Shown here: one piece after another, positions 1 through 7,118 of the stretch
Layout of the letters: every line of letters begins with the position of its first letter
How positions within the stretch are numbered: the first letter of the stretch is position 1
NCBI GenBank assembly: GCA_014804185.1
Contig: JAAVAG010000069.1
Coordinates: 1 to 11,996, forward strand
Direction: 5' to 3'
Origin: Lachnospiraceae bacterium
GTDB lineage: Bacteria > Bacillota > Clostridia > Lachnospirales > Lachnospiraceae
Length of the DNA: 11,996 nucleotides
Position numbers and translations under genes: made by a program
The notes under the pieces: model-generated
What the model was told of the DNA's origin: nothing
Seen by the model: the letters and a program-made list of their open reading frames with translations, nothing else
The model's database searches: none

Positions 1-356
1 TAGCACTTTCCCTCTTCTACAAAAATACCGGTGTTATATCCCGTGTTACAGACAGCGCCGCCGGGCTGCGATTTCAAATGCAGATAATGTGGATTTTCGG
101 CGTGCAGCGGACGCTCTGTGCGCACGTCCCACTCCATCTCTCCCGTCTTTTCCCACGCCGTCAGGGCGTGATACCCTGCCCGGTCCACATCGCAGTATTC
201 AAAGGACCGGTTCTGCACCAGTTCCGCATACAGCCCGCCGTCCGCGGCGTGGTTGATATCCTCAAAGAATAAGCCGTATAAAATGCCCAGTTCCTTGTAG
301 TCACTGTCCTGAAAAATTTTAATCTGTTTCATACCGGATTTCACTTCTTGTCCCAT
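1..356 (-). CDS. alpha-L-arabinofuranosidase, GH51 family, N-terminal part only
   Basis: Family role: GH51 enzymes remove terminal alpha-L-arabinofuranosyl units from arabinan, arabinoxylan or their oligosaccharides, usually in the cytoplasm. Only the first 118 codons are in the window; the gene continues past base 1. The translation contains LYGLFFEDINHAADGGLYAE (about residues 23-42) followed by LVQNRSFEY, the conserved N-terminal block of these enzymes, and later NTGYNTGIFVEEGKC, which fits the CBM-like region behind it. The catalytic glutamates lie outside the window, so activity cannot be judged. I chose the ATG at 356 because GGGAGG lies six bases before it; an internal ATG at 332 lacks that support. 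No signal peptide is seen. It lies 70 bases downstream of the SEC-C gene on the same strand, with no clear terminator between, so read-through is possible, although a sugar-degrading role does not obviously belong with a helicase. Confidence 0.85.
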   Translation of the reverse strand, partial: MGQEVKSGMKQIKIFQDSDYKELGILYGLFFEDINHAADGGLYAELVQNRSFEYCDVDRAGYHALTAWEKTGEMEWDVRTERPLHAENPHYLHLKSQPGGAVCNTGYNTGIFVEEGKC

Positions 357-426
357 ATTCTGCCTCCCGCCTTTCTCTGGCATCCCTTTCCCCGGCTATG
401 CATTGAGCCATCTTCCCTTTGTTTCT

Positions 427-1746
427 TTACGTTTTCCCCATTTTCTCACATACCCGGCAGACTTCTTCCAAAATCCCCTCCTCATCCTTTTCCCGCAGCA
501 GTTCCCTCAATATTCCTATCCACTGCTCACAAAAATAATGAATGGAGTGCTTTTCATCATATTCCTGAAAAGACTTCGTTTTTTCTCGCTCTGTCACTGC
601 CTGAAAGCGTTTAAATGCACCGGTCAGATAGATTCTTTTTCTATGCTTCACTGTATCTTCCGTTTCCGCCCGCCACATCGGAATTCCACGGTGCTTCAGG
701 GCGAGATAAAGAAGTTTGTCTGTTTCTATGCTTTCACGGTCATAAAAATCCTCCAGATAAATCCTGTCCTTTTGCTCATCCTTTTTCACCGGTGGATAAT
801 CCCGCAGCCATTTCTTCTTTTCCTGTTCACTTTCAATCAATTCCACCGGAGACTTAGGCTTATTTAAACAGCACTGCTTATATTTCCTGCCGCTCCCACA
901 TGGACAGGGATCGTTTCTGCCGATTTTACGCTTTGGCTCTGTTCTGTTAAATTCCCGGTCGTACGCTCTGAAAAATTTCTCAAAGTCCTCTATTCGATCT
1001 TTTTTCTCACTTTCAGAAGAATCGTCCTGAAACATCGCCCAACCTTTGAGCATCTGGGACGCATTGATTGGAGATATACAAAACATCTCCCTGCCGTCAT
1101 GATATGTAAACATTCTATCCAGGCATTCGTCATATTCTCCGATAACGCCCGTCTCTATGCGCTCATCAAGATAAAGTCCCTGTATTTCCGGAAGCATCTC
1201 CATAAAGTGACATTCACAGATCAGATCTGCAATCTTGGTATATATATAATCGTCGGTTTCCCCGTTATCGTATATGATTCGGCGCATAAACTCCTGCCAT
1301 TCCGCTTTCTCCAAAGTGTGATCCAAATAGAGTTGCCCCATCATTTCCAGCATACCGGCTCTCACATAAATACAGGTTTGTCTGTCACATACGGACCGTT
1401 TGAGCAATTCCAGATCGCCGTTATACATGTTATACAAGATATGGGGGAATCCCTCCGTAATCGCATCCCCGATCAAAAAGTCCAATGTCTTCTCCGGCAG
1501 CGCCGCCAGTTTCAGTAAACATGGAAAAAACTCTCTGTCCTGAAATTCACCCAACAGATAAATCGCATAGAAATGCAGCTGATAATTTTTATCCAGTTTT
1601 TCCTTTTCCAGGATCGCTCTCTCCACTGCGCCGCGCAGCAGCGGAATTGCCGCATTTTTGTCAGCGCGTATGATTTCAAAATCTTTTTCGGGAAATCTCT
1701 CAGTTCTCCACGTTATGTTTTCAATAGCCTGTTGTAATGTCTCCAT
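427..1746 (-). CDS. DUF1186-like protein with SEC-C zinc-binding motif
   Basis: 439 residues, cytoplasmic, no membrane segment. Residues 1 to about 240 are helical and resemble the DUF1186 family (recognised by its look: LLRGAVERAILEKE, then YAIYLLGEF, then FLIGDAITEGFPHIL). The SEC-C motif GRNDPCPCGSGRKYKQCC is at 276-293, with Cys 281, 283, 292 and 293 as likely zinc ligands. In SecA this motif binds zinc and SecB; in stand-alone proteins it is a general zinc/protein-binding tag and does not reveal function. The last 145 residues are charged and helical and match nothing I know. The ATG at 1746 has GGGGAGG nine bases before it. It begins 20 bases after the helicase stop, so the two genes are probably co-transcribed and co-translated. 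Biochemical role unknown; a link to nucleic-acid work comes only from the neighbour. Confidence 0.85.
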   Translation of the reverse strand: METLQQAIENITWRTERFPEKDFEIIRADKNAAIPLLRGAVERAILEKEKLDKNYQLHFYAIYLLGEFQDREFFPCLLKLAALPEKTLDFLIGDAITEGFPHILYNMYNGDLELLKRSVCDRQTCIYVRAGMLEMMGQLYLDHTLEKAEWQEFMRRIIYDNGETDDYIYTKIADLICECHFMEMLPEIQGLYLDERIETGVIGEYDECLDRMFTYHDGREMFCISPINASQMLKGWAMFQDDSSESEKKDRIEDFEKFFRAYDREFNRTEPKRKIGRNDPCPCGSGRKYKQCCLNKPKSPVELIESEQEKKKWLRDYPPVKKDEQKDRIYLEDFYDRESIETDKLLYLALKHRGIPMWRAETEDTVKHRKRIYLTGAFKRFQAVTEREKTKSFQEYDEKHSIHYFCEQWIGILRELLREKDEEGILEEVCRVCEKMGKT

Positions 1747-1766
1747 CTTTTCCTACCTCCCCGCAC

Positions 1767-3866
1767 TTAAAATACCAGCAGATCATACTCGTACAGCGCT
1801 TTCAGCGCAAACAACTTTTGCTCGTCTCCAAACTGAATCACGACCCTCTCGCCCTGCACTTCCACCACTACCCCTTCCCCCAGCTTCCTGTGTTTTACGA
1901 TCAGTCCGTCGCCGATTGCGTCGAGAAATTTTTCAAATTCTTCCCGGGAAAACGGCCTTTTTGGGGGCATGCGGACCGGGGCGCAAAGTTCCTCGCAAAA
2001 GGAAGAACGCTGCTCCAGCCGGAACACAAAAAGCCGGTTCCTGGCGCGTGTGGCTCCCACATAAAACAGACGGCGTTCCTCCTCATAGGCCGCCCGCTGC
2101 TTAAGGTCCATCGCCCCCATATTCTCAGGTATGGTTTCGGGAAATACACCATCGATCACATCCATCAGATAAACCGTGTCGTATTCCAGCCCCTTGCTGG
2201 AATGAATGGTGGACAGAATCACCTGCGGCACATTTCGCGATAAGTCTCCTGATCCGGCAACTCCACGGGCAGCATCCTCCTGCTTTTCTCTTAAAATCGC
2301 CTGCAGTTCCTCCAGCCTGTCCACAAGTCTCCCGGGAGAAGGCTCACTCTGCGCAATCGCTTTCAGGACGGACAGCTTTCCGTCATTCATGCCCATGCGT
2401 TCCAGATAATTCTCATACCCCATATAGTACATAATTCTGTTAATCGCAGCGTCCGCTCGTTCTGACAGCATATATTTCAAGTGCGTCCGGATCACTCTGC
2501 AGCTTTTTCTCGTCCGTTCCGGCAGCCCCTCATAATTGACAGCCGCCTCCAGCACATCTCTGTTTTCCTGTCTGCTGATCCGGCAGATAACAGGCACGTC
2601 CCGCTTGCTGATATAAGTGGAAATTTTATAGTAGATCTGCTGAAATAAATCCGTATTGCGGGGCTCTGCCGCAAAACCGATAATATTGCGGATATCCTGC
2701 ACGATCCGGTGTGTAAAAAAAGTCAGTTCCGCGCTGCGGAGCCTGTACGGAATTCCTCTCCTCTCCAGCAGATCCACAAGCGGCAGCGCGCTCTCATTGT
2801 TTCGGTAAAGCACCGCTGTCTGTCCCTGGCATTCCTCCGCCATCCCGGCGATATAATGATACTGATCCTTTCTGCCTTTCAGCGCGATCCTTTGTATCTC
2901 TGTTTCAGCCGCCCTGGCCGATGTCATATGTTTCTCATGGCGCAGTGTATTTTTCTGTATGAACCGATCCGCAGCCGCTACGATATTCCCGTCGGAGCGA
3001 AAATTTTCCTCCATAACAAGTATCTTCGCCCTGGGATGCTCCCTTTCAAAAGAGAGCAGAGCCTCCGGATAAGCGGCGCGGAAACCGTAAATGCTCTGAT
3101 CCTCATCCCCTACCATAAACAGGTTATCCCTGCTGCCCGCAAGAAGCCGGATCATCTCATGCTGGATTCTGGAAGTATCCTGCGCCTCATCCACACAGAT
3201 ATAGGTATATTTGTTATGAAAATGCCGGAGAGTTTCCGGGCTTTTTCGCAGAATATGATAGGCATACACCATCTGATCGTCGTAATCCATCAGCCCCCTG
3301 GCGTGCAGCCGCCTGCCGTATTCCTGATAAATCCCGGATATTCTATATCCTGTTTCCCGATCCCTTTGCCTGATCTCATCGCCGGTGAGCATGCTGTTCT
3401 TGATATATGTAATCTCCGAAATAACTTCTTTCAAATCACTTTCCGTGGCGTAACTGCCCTCTGTCTCCAGAAAAATCTCTGAGAGTATCCTGGTTATCAC
3501 CTCATTTTCTGTCACAAGGGAAAAGGGCCTTTTCCCGATCAGATTCCCGTAATATTGGATAATTTTAGCGCAGATTCCGTTGATCGTCCGAAATTCCAGC
3601 CGCCCGCCCAGGTCATGTCCAAAGCAGGCACGGAAGCGCTTCTCCATATCCCTGGCTGCGGATACCGTATAGGTGATCGTCAGAATATGTTCCGGTAAAA
3701 CTCCGGCACAGATAACCATATACCCAAGCCTTGTCACCAAAACGGTGGTTTTTCCGCTCCCGGGGACTGCCAGAAGAAGCACCGGTCCTTCTATGGACCT
3801 GACCGCCTCCGCCTGCTGCCGATTCAGCTTGATCTGAAATTTTTCCTGAAATTGTTCATATGTCAT
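1767..3866 (-). CDS. UvrD/Rep/PcrA-like superfamily 1A 3'-5' DNA helicase
   Basis: 699 residues, close to the 650-750 usual for PcrA/UvrD. The SF1A motifs are present in order: Q-motif LNRQQAEAV (14-22), Walker A AVPGSGKTT (33-41), motif Ia TITYTVSAARDMEKR (63-77, replacing the common TFTNKAA form), motif II VDEAQD (225-230), motif III VGDEDQSIYGFRAA (252-265), motif IV EENFRS (286-291), motif V STIHSSKGLEYDTV (552-565) and motif VI EERRLFYVGATRAR (596-609). Residues about 652-699 form a small SH3/Tudor-like tail (KHRKLGEGVVVEV, then VVIQFGDE), as in PcrA, where it contacts partners such as RNA polymerase. All catalytic residues look intact, so an active ATP-driven helicase is expected. The divergent motif Ia suggests a paralogue rather than the housekeeping PcrA. 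No nuclease domain is fused. The ATG at 3866 has no strong Shine-Dalgarno, and an in-frame TAA nine bases upstream excludes extension. It heads a two-gene unit with the SEC-C protein. Confidence 0.93.
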   Translation of the reverse strand: MTYEQFQEKFQIKLNRQQAEAVRSIEGPVLLLAVPGSGKTTVLVTRLGYMVICAGVLPEHILTITYTVSAARDMEKRFRACFGHDLGGRLEFRTINGICAKIIQYYGNLIGKRPFSLVTENEVITRILSEIFLETEGSYATESDLKEVISEITYIKNSMLTGDEIRQRDRETGYRISGIYQEYGRRLHARGLMDYDDQMVYAYHILRKSPETLRHFHNKYTYICVDEAQDTSRIQHEMIRLLAGSRDNLFMVGDEDQSIYGFRAAYPEALLSFEREHPRAKILVMEENFRSDGNIVAAADRFIQKNTLRHEKHMTSARAAETEIQRIALKGRKDQYHYIAGMAEECQGQTAVLYRNNESALPLVDLLERRGIPYRLRSAELTFFTHRIVQDIRNIIGFAAEPRNTDLFQQIYYKISTYISKRDVPVICRISRQENRDVLEAAVNYEGLPERTRKSCRVIRTHLKYMLSERADAAINRIMYYMGYENYLERMGMNDGKLSVLKAIAQSEPSPGRLVDRLEELQAILREKQEDAARGVAGSGDLSRNVPQVILSTIHSSKGLEYDTVYLMDVIDGVFPETIPENMGAMDLKQRAAYEEERRLFYVGATRARNRLFVFRLEQRSSFCEELCAPVRMPPKRPFSREEFEKFLDAIGDGLIVKHRKLGEGVVVEVQGERVVIQFGDEQKLFALKALYEYDLLVF

Positions 3867-3955
3867 GACTGCTTATATTTAACTGCCTTTCCGCCTTAAC
3901 CCGATCCTTACAGATGATCTATAAAATCATTCTCACTCCAATACTTATCCAATCC

Positions 3956-3984
3956 AGTATATCATATCGACATGCCTATTAAAA
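3956..3984 (-). promoter_or_regulatory. candidate promoter for the helicase/SEC-C unit
   Basis: Read on the minus strand, an extended -10 TGATATACT spans 3964-3956 (TATACT at 3961-3956). A weak -35, TTTTAA, lies 17 bases upstream (3984-3979). Transcription would start near 3949, leaving about 80 untranslated bases before the ATG at 3866. The elements sit back to back with the plus-strand mgtC-like promoter, with about 16 bases between the two -35 regions, so one regulator could affect both. The -35 is poor and this call is tentative. Confidence 0.35.
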
Positions 3985-4000
3985 TATATTTTACGCTGTA

Positions 4001-4029
4001 TTTACAAGAATGAAAGGATTTCTTATAAT
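4001..4029 (+). promoter_or_regulatory. sigma-A-type promoter of the MgtC/SapB gene
   Basis: TTTACA at 4001-4006, a 17-base spacer, and a perfect TATAAT at 4024-4029. The transcript should start near 4036, giving a leader of about 40 bases. This placement argues against the longer reading frame that opens at 4010, since that ATG lies inside the promoter, and supports the start at 4076. Confidence 0.75.
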
Positions 4030-4075
4030 AAATATGGATACAGAAAAATCGGCAGGAACCTGTGGAGAAATCGCT

Positions 4076-4756
4076 ATGTTTACTCTTTCCTTTTCAGATT
4101 GGACCTGGAATAATATCGTTATTCGAATGATCGTTTCCCTGGTGCTGGGCACGGTAATCGGGATTGACAGAGGCGCCAAACGACGCGGCGGGGGCGCTCG
4201 AACGACAATTACCGTATGCCTTGGCGCCTGCATGGTGATGCTTCTGGAACAGTACCTTGAGGCGCTTTACCCGGAGCGGCTGGATATCTCCAGAATTGCT
4301 GCGCAGGTCATCAGCGGCGTGGGGTTTCTGGGTGCAGGATCTATTCTGATATCCAGACATCAGATCAAGGGACTTACCTCCGCGGCAAGCATCTGGACCT
4401 GCGCCTGTATCGGACTCGCCACAGGCATCGGTTTTATTGACGGCGCAGTGATACTGACCGGATTCTGGCTGGTGGGAGTGCATCTTGTCCCGTACATAGA
4501 AAACAGGGTTTATAAACATTCCCGTTACATGACGCTCTATATTGAAGTGGAATCCGGCAGAGAGATCACTCTTATTTCCCGCAAATTAAAGGAAGAGAAC
4601 TGTTTTGTTGATACATTTGTGGTAGATAAACCGATGGCAAGGGGACAGTGTTTTCAGATTGTCACAACTATCAGAATACCAAAGGGCGGCAGTAAAGAGT
4701 ACTTTCTGCGCGCCCTTCGGGAAATCAAAGGAATAGAATCTGTGAATGAGTTATAG
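4076..4756 (+). CDS. MgtC/SapB family membrane protein with C-terminal ACT-like domain
   Basis: 226 residues. Transmembrane segments occupy roughly 12-30, 43-60, 75-93, 100-120 and 122-140. Family hallmarks are VLGTVIGIDRGAKRRGGGAR (23-42), RIAAQVISGVGFLGAGSILI (73-92) and IKGLTSAASIW (97-107). The last 80 or so residues (TLYIEVESGREITLISRKLK onward) look like the ACT-like cytoplasmic domain of these proteins. MgtC supports growth at low magnesium and in Salmonella inhibits the F1Fo ATP synthase; the role of clostridial homologues is not settled, so I call the family, not the function. Start choice: the frame is open from an ATG at 4010, but that ATG lies inside the promoter. The ATG at 4076 has GGAG at 4064-4067 with eight bases of spacing and gives a natural N-terminus before the first helix. 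Its TAG overlaps the stop of the convergent Xre gene. Confidence 0.9.
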   Translation: MFTLSFSDWTWNNIVIRMIVSLVLGTVIGIDRGAKRRGGGARTTITVCLGACMVMLLEQYLEALYPERLDISRIAAQVISGVGFLGAGSILISRHQIKGLTSAASIWTCACIGLATGIGFIDGAVILTGFWLVGVHLVPYIENRVYKHSRYMTLYIEVESGREITLISRKLKEENCFVDTFVVDKPMARGQCFQIVTTIRIPKGGSKEYFLRALREIKGIESVNEL

Positions 4757-5452
4757 CCGGTGCAGAGTCTCCTCTTCCGTTTCCGCAAGGATCGCCGTGT
4801 GCATCTCCACAAGCGCCGCAAGTACTGTCAGTGCTTCTCTGGCCACTTTGCGCCTTTCCTCACCCTCCAGAAAGTATATGAGGGCATTCTCACGGGCCTT
4901 AAAAAGATTTGGCAGTTGTCTGGCACATTCCAAAGCTTTATCACGCTCCCCATTTTTCCAATATGCAAAGCAAATGTTATAAAGCGTGGCATTGCGGACT
5001 TCCGAATCCTTGCCGTAGCGGAGAATCTGTTCCTGAACGGCAATGGATTCCCTCAGGTATTTTGTCTTTTCCTCCTCTGTTCCGTCCAGCTTTTCCAGCG
5101 ACGTGGAAAGCTGAACGAGCAGCAGCGCATCATTCGGGAAAGCTTTTAATGCTTTTCGCATGAGACTGACATTGTCGCGGTGCTGGCCGCTTTGATTGTT
5201 GGCAGCCCATGCGGCATTGATATCCTCATATTTTTTCTCCTTTTCGATTTCGCTCATGCCGATCAGTTCTTCTATACTCACGTCAAAGTAACTGGCCAGC
5301 GTCGGCAGCATTGTGATATCCGGATATCCGTCTCCGCGCTCCCACTTACTGATCGCCTGAAACGAGATTCCGAGATGAGCGGCGACTTCTTCCTGCGTCA
5401 GATTGCGTTCACGGCGCAGCCGCCTGATATTCTCACCTATTAACAGCTTCAT
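4751..5452 (-). CDS. Xre/Cro-CI family HTH regulator with helical C-terminal domain
   Basis: 233 residues. Residues about 5-60 are a classic HTH_3 domain: IGENIRRLRRERNLTQEEVA, then HLGISFQAISKWERG with the recognition helix, then LASYFDVSIEELIGM. The remaining 170 residues are helical with TPR-like segments (YNICFAYWKNGERDKALECA), probably for dimerisation or ligand/protein sensing. A cytoplasmic DNA-binding regulator is expected. The frame is open to 5503, but I start at the ATG at 5452 because GGAGG lies eight bases before it and the HTH begins a few residues later; the 17 extra codons would reach into the preceding ABC gene. It starts 25 bases after that gene's stop, so it is probably the last gene of the ABC operon and may control it, an inference from position. 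Its TAA (4753-4751) interlocks with the mgtC-like TAG. Confidence 0.92.
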   Translation of the reverse strand: MKLLIGENIRRLRRERNLTQEEVAAHLGISFQAISKWERGDGYPDITMLPTLASYFDVSIEELIGMSEIEKEKKYEDINAAWAANNQSGQHRDNVSLMRKALKAFPNDALLLVQLSTSLEKLDGTEEEKTKYLRESIAVQEQILRYGKDSEVRNATLYNICFAYWKNGERDKALECARQLPNLFKARENALIYFLEGEERRKVAREALTVLAALVEMHTAILAETEEETLHRL

Positions 5453-5477
5453 ATACCATTTCCTCCATTGACAGACG

Positions 5478-7118
5478 CTATATCTGCAGCAACTGTCTAC
5501 CATCTTTCAATGCTTCCTCCATCATCAACTGATCATGTGTGATCACTACAACCAGGGCCCTTTGGGACAATGCCTCCAATTCTCTCCAGATCAGGCCGGT
5601 GCGGCGTTCATCCACCCCCGCAAACCCCTCATCCAGCAGATACACAGGCGAATGCTCCAGCAGCGTCCTGGCCCAGAGCAGGCATTTTCTCTGACCCCCG
5701 GAAAATTCATTTCCGCCGTTGGAAATATGAGTGTCCAGTCCTTTCTCCATACCGCTGATCCATTCATCCAGTCCCAGCCGCTGCAGCAGTTCCATGATTT
5801 CCGCATCTGTGGCCTTGTTTCTCCACAGAATATTATCACGGATCGTTCCCTGAAACAATGCGTTTTCCTGAGTCATATAAGTGATCTGTCCGCGGAGGCT
5901 CTTTAAAGTATACTCTTTCTGACTGTGCCCGAACAGCCCAAGTTCCCCTGATTCATAGGGATATATCCCGGTAATCAGCCTGAAAAAGGTGGTCTTTCCC
6001 TTTCCACTTTCCCCTGCTATCATGTAAATTCCCCGCTTTTCCAGACTCAGGTTCAGATTCTCATGCACAGTGATATCTCCCAGCCGGCACAAAATATTTC
6101 TCGCCCGGATTCCGTCATCCGCTTCCGTGTCAAAGGTCAGTTCTTTTGCGCCGGAAGCATCTTCTTCCTCCTCCAGATCCAGGATGTCATGAAGTCTGCC
6201 GAATCCCACAATCCAACTCTGGATACCGGCATAACTGGAGGAAATCGTGCTGAGCATGTAGGTGATCAGCGCGGCCATCTGGTAGATCATGACAATATCC
6301 CCCAACAGGAGTTCCCCGCGCTGATACAGAAAAAAACCAACAAAAAGAATCCCCACACTCTGCAGATACTGCAGCAGTGTTCCGCCCAGTCCTTCTGCGG
6401 TCTTCTGCCAGGCAAACCTGCGGGAAAGTTTTTCAAAGACTCCAAGATTCTGCAGAATTTTTTCTTCAAAAGCCTCCGCAAGATTGCACAGTCTGATGGT
6501 CAGACCATTCTGAAAATTCTCCCCGCACATCCCCAATGCCTCTGCTCTGTTTTCCTGCAGCAGCTGTATGGTACGGCGCTGCCTGCGTATGATATAGGCC
6601 TGGACGCCCAGGCAGACAATTCCCACCACATAGATCAGGATACACAGCTTCCAGTGGATCATGGCAATGGTGACAGTGGCGCCGATTCCGGATATCAAAA
6701 ACATGAGCGGCGTCAAAATACCGAAACCCAGGATAGAGGAGGCCGTCTCCACATCCGAATTCAGCCGCGACAGCAGTTCCCCTTTCTGTCCCATATCGTA
6801 TACCCTGTCATACCGGGCTTTCAATACTTTCTCGTAAAGAATGCTGCGCAGGTCATTTTTGATCCCGTGCATGGTTACCGATTGCCAGAAAAGCCCTGTA
6901 GTGTCAAATACCATGAACGCCGCAATGAATAACAATAGCAGCATCGTCTGCGGAAAAAATTCCTCTGCCTTTCCGTCGTTTACCAGGTTCAGTACTCTGC
7001 TGCCGATGAATGCCAGCAGCCAGGTCGTCAGAAAATTCCGGCATGCCACCATAACTGTGCTCAGGGTATAAGGAACAACCCATTTGCGCATTTGCCATAA
7101 TAAACTTTTATTTTTCAT
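5478..7118 (-). CDS. ABC exporter half-transporter (permease plus ATPase), second subunit
   Basis: 546 residues with the type IV exporter layout. A six-helix membrane domain covers about 15-300 (hydrophobic runs near 18-38, 58-72, 135-153, 158-175, 252-265 and 273-292) and an ATPase domain covers about 335-546. ATPase motifs: Walker A GESGKGKTT (369-377), Q-loop Gln 417 in TQEN, signature FSGGQ (472-476, where Leu is usual), Walker B VYLLDE (492-497) with catalytic Glu 497, D-loop AGVD, and H-loop His 528. All catalytic residues are present, so both ATP sites could be competent. No peptidase domain precedes the membrane part. I start at the ATG at 7118, which overlaps the previous stop as ATGA and has GGAGG nine bases upstream; ten extra in-frame codons lack support. 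The direct coupling to the upstream half-transporter suggests a heterodimer exporting a lipid, peptide or drug. Substrate unknown. Confidence 0.92.
   Translation of the reverse strand: MKNKSLLWQMRKWVVPYTLSTVMVACRNFLTTWLLAFIGSRVLNLVNDGKAEEFFPQTMLLLLFIAAFMVFDTTGLFWQSVTMHGIKNDLRSILYEKVLKARYDRVYDMGQKGELLSRLNSDVETASSILGFGILTPLMFLISGIGATVTIAMIHWKLCILIYVVGIVCLGVQAYIIRRQRRTIQLLQENRAEALGMCGENFQNGLTIRLCNLAEAFEEKILQNLGVFEKLSRRFAWQKTAEGLGGTLLQYLQSVGILFVGFFLYQRGELLLGDIVMIYQMAALITYMLSTISSSYAGIQSWIVGFGRLHDILDLEEEEDASGAKELTFDTEADDGIRARNILCRLGDITVHENLNLSLEKRGIYMIAGESGKGKTTFFRLITGIYPYESGELGLFGHSQKEYTLKSLRGQITYMTQENALFQGTIRDNILWRNKATDAEIMELLQRLGLDEWISGMEKGLDTHISNGGNEFSGGQRKCLLWARTLLEHSPVYLLDEGFAGVDERRTGLIWRELEALSQRALVVVITHDQLMMEEALKDGRQLLQI

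Noticed and set aside
357..426. Short stem GGCT/AGCC in the gap before the arabinofuranosidase gene as a terminator
   Set aside because: Only four base pairs and no T-run on the minus strand follow it.
2709..3482. Plus-strand open frame (257 residues) opposite the helicase
   Set aside because: The helicase motifs lie on the opposite strand across this stretch; the frame is a shadow.
1767..3866. Gabija GajB identity for the helicase
   Set aside because: No OLD-family nuclease (GajA) is adjacent; the partner is a SEC-C protein, and the helicase has the full length and tail of PcrA-like enzymes.
6063..6932. Plus-strand open frame (289 residues) opposite the second ABC gene
   Set aside because: Same reason: antisense to a gene with full ATPase and membrane features, with no plausible product.
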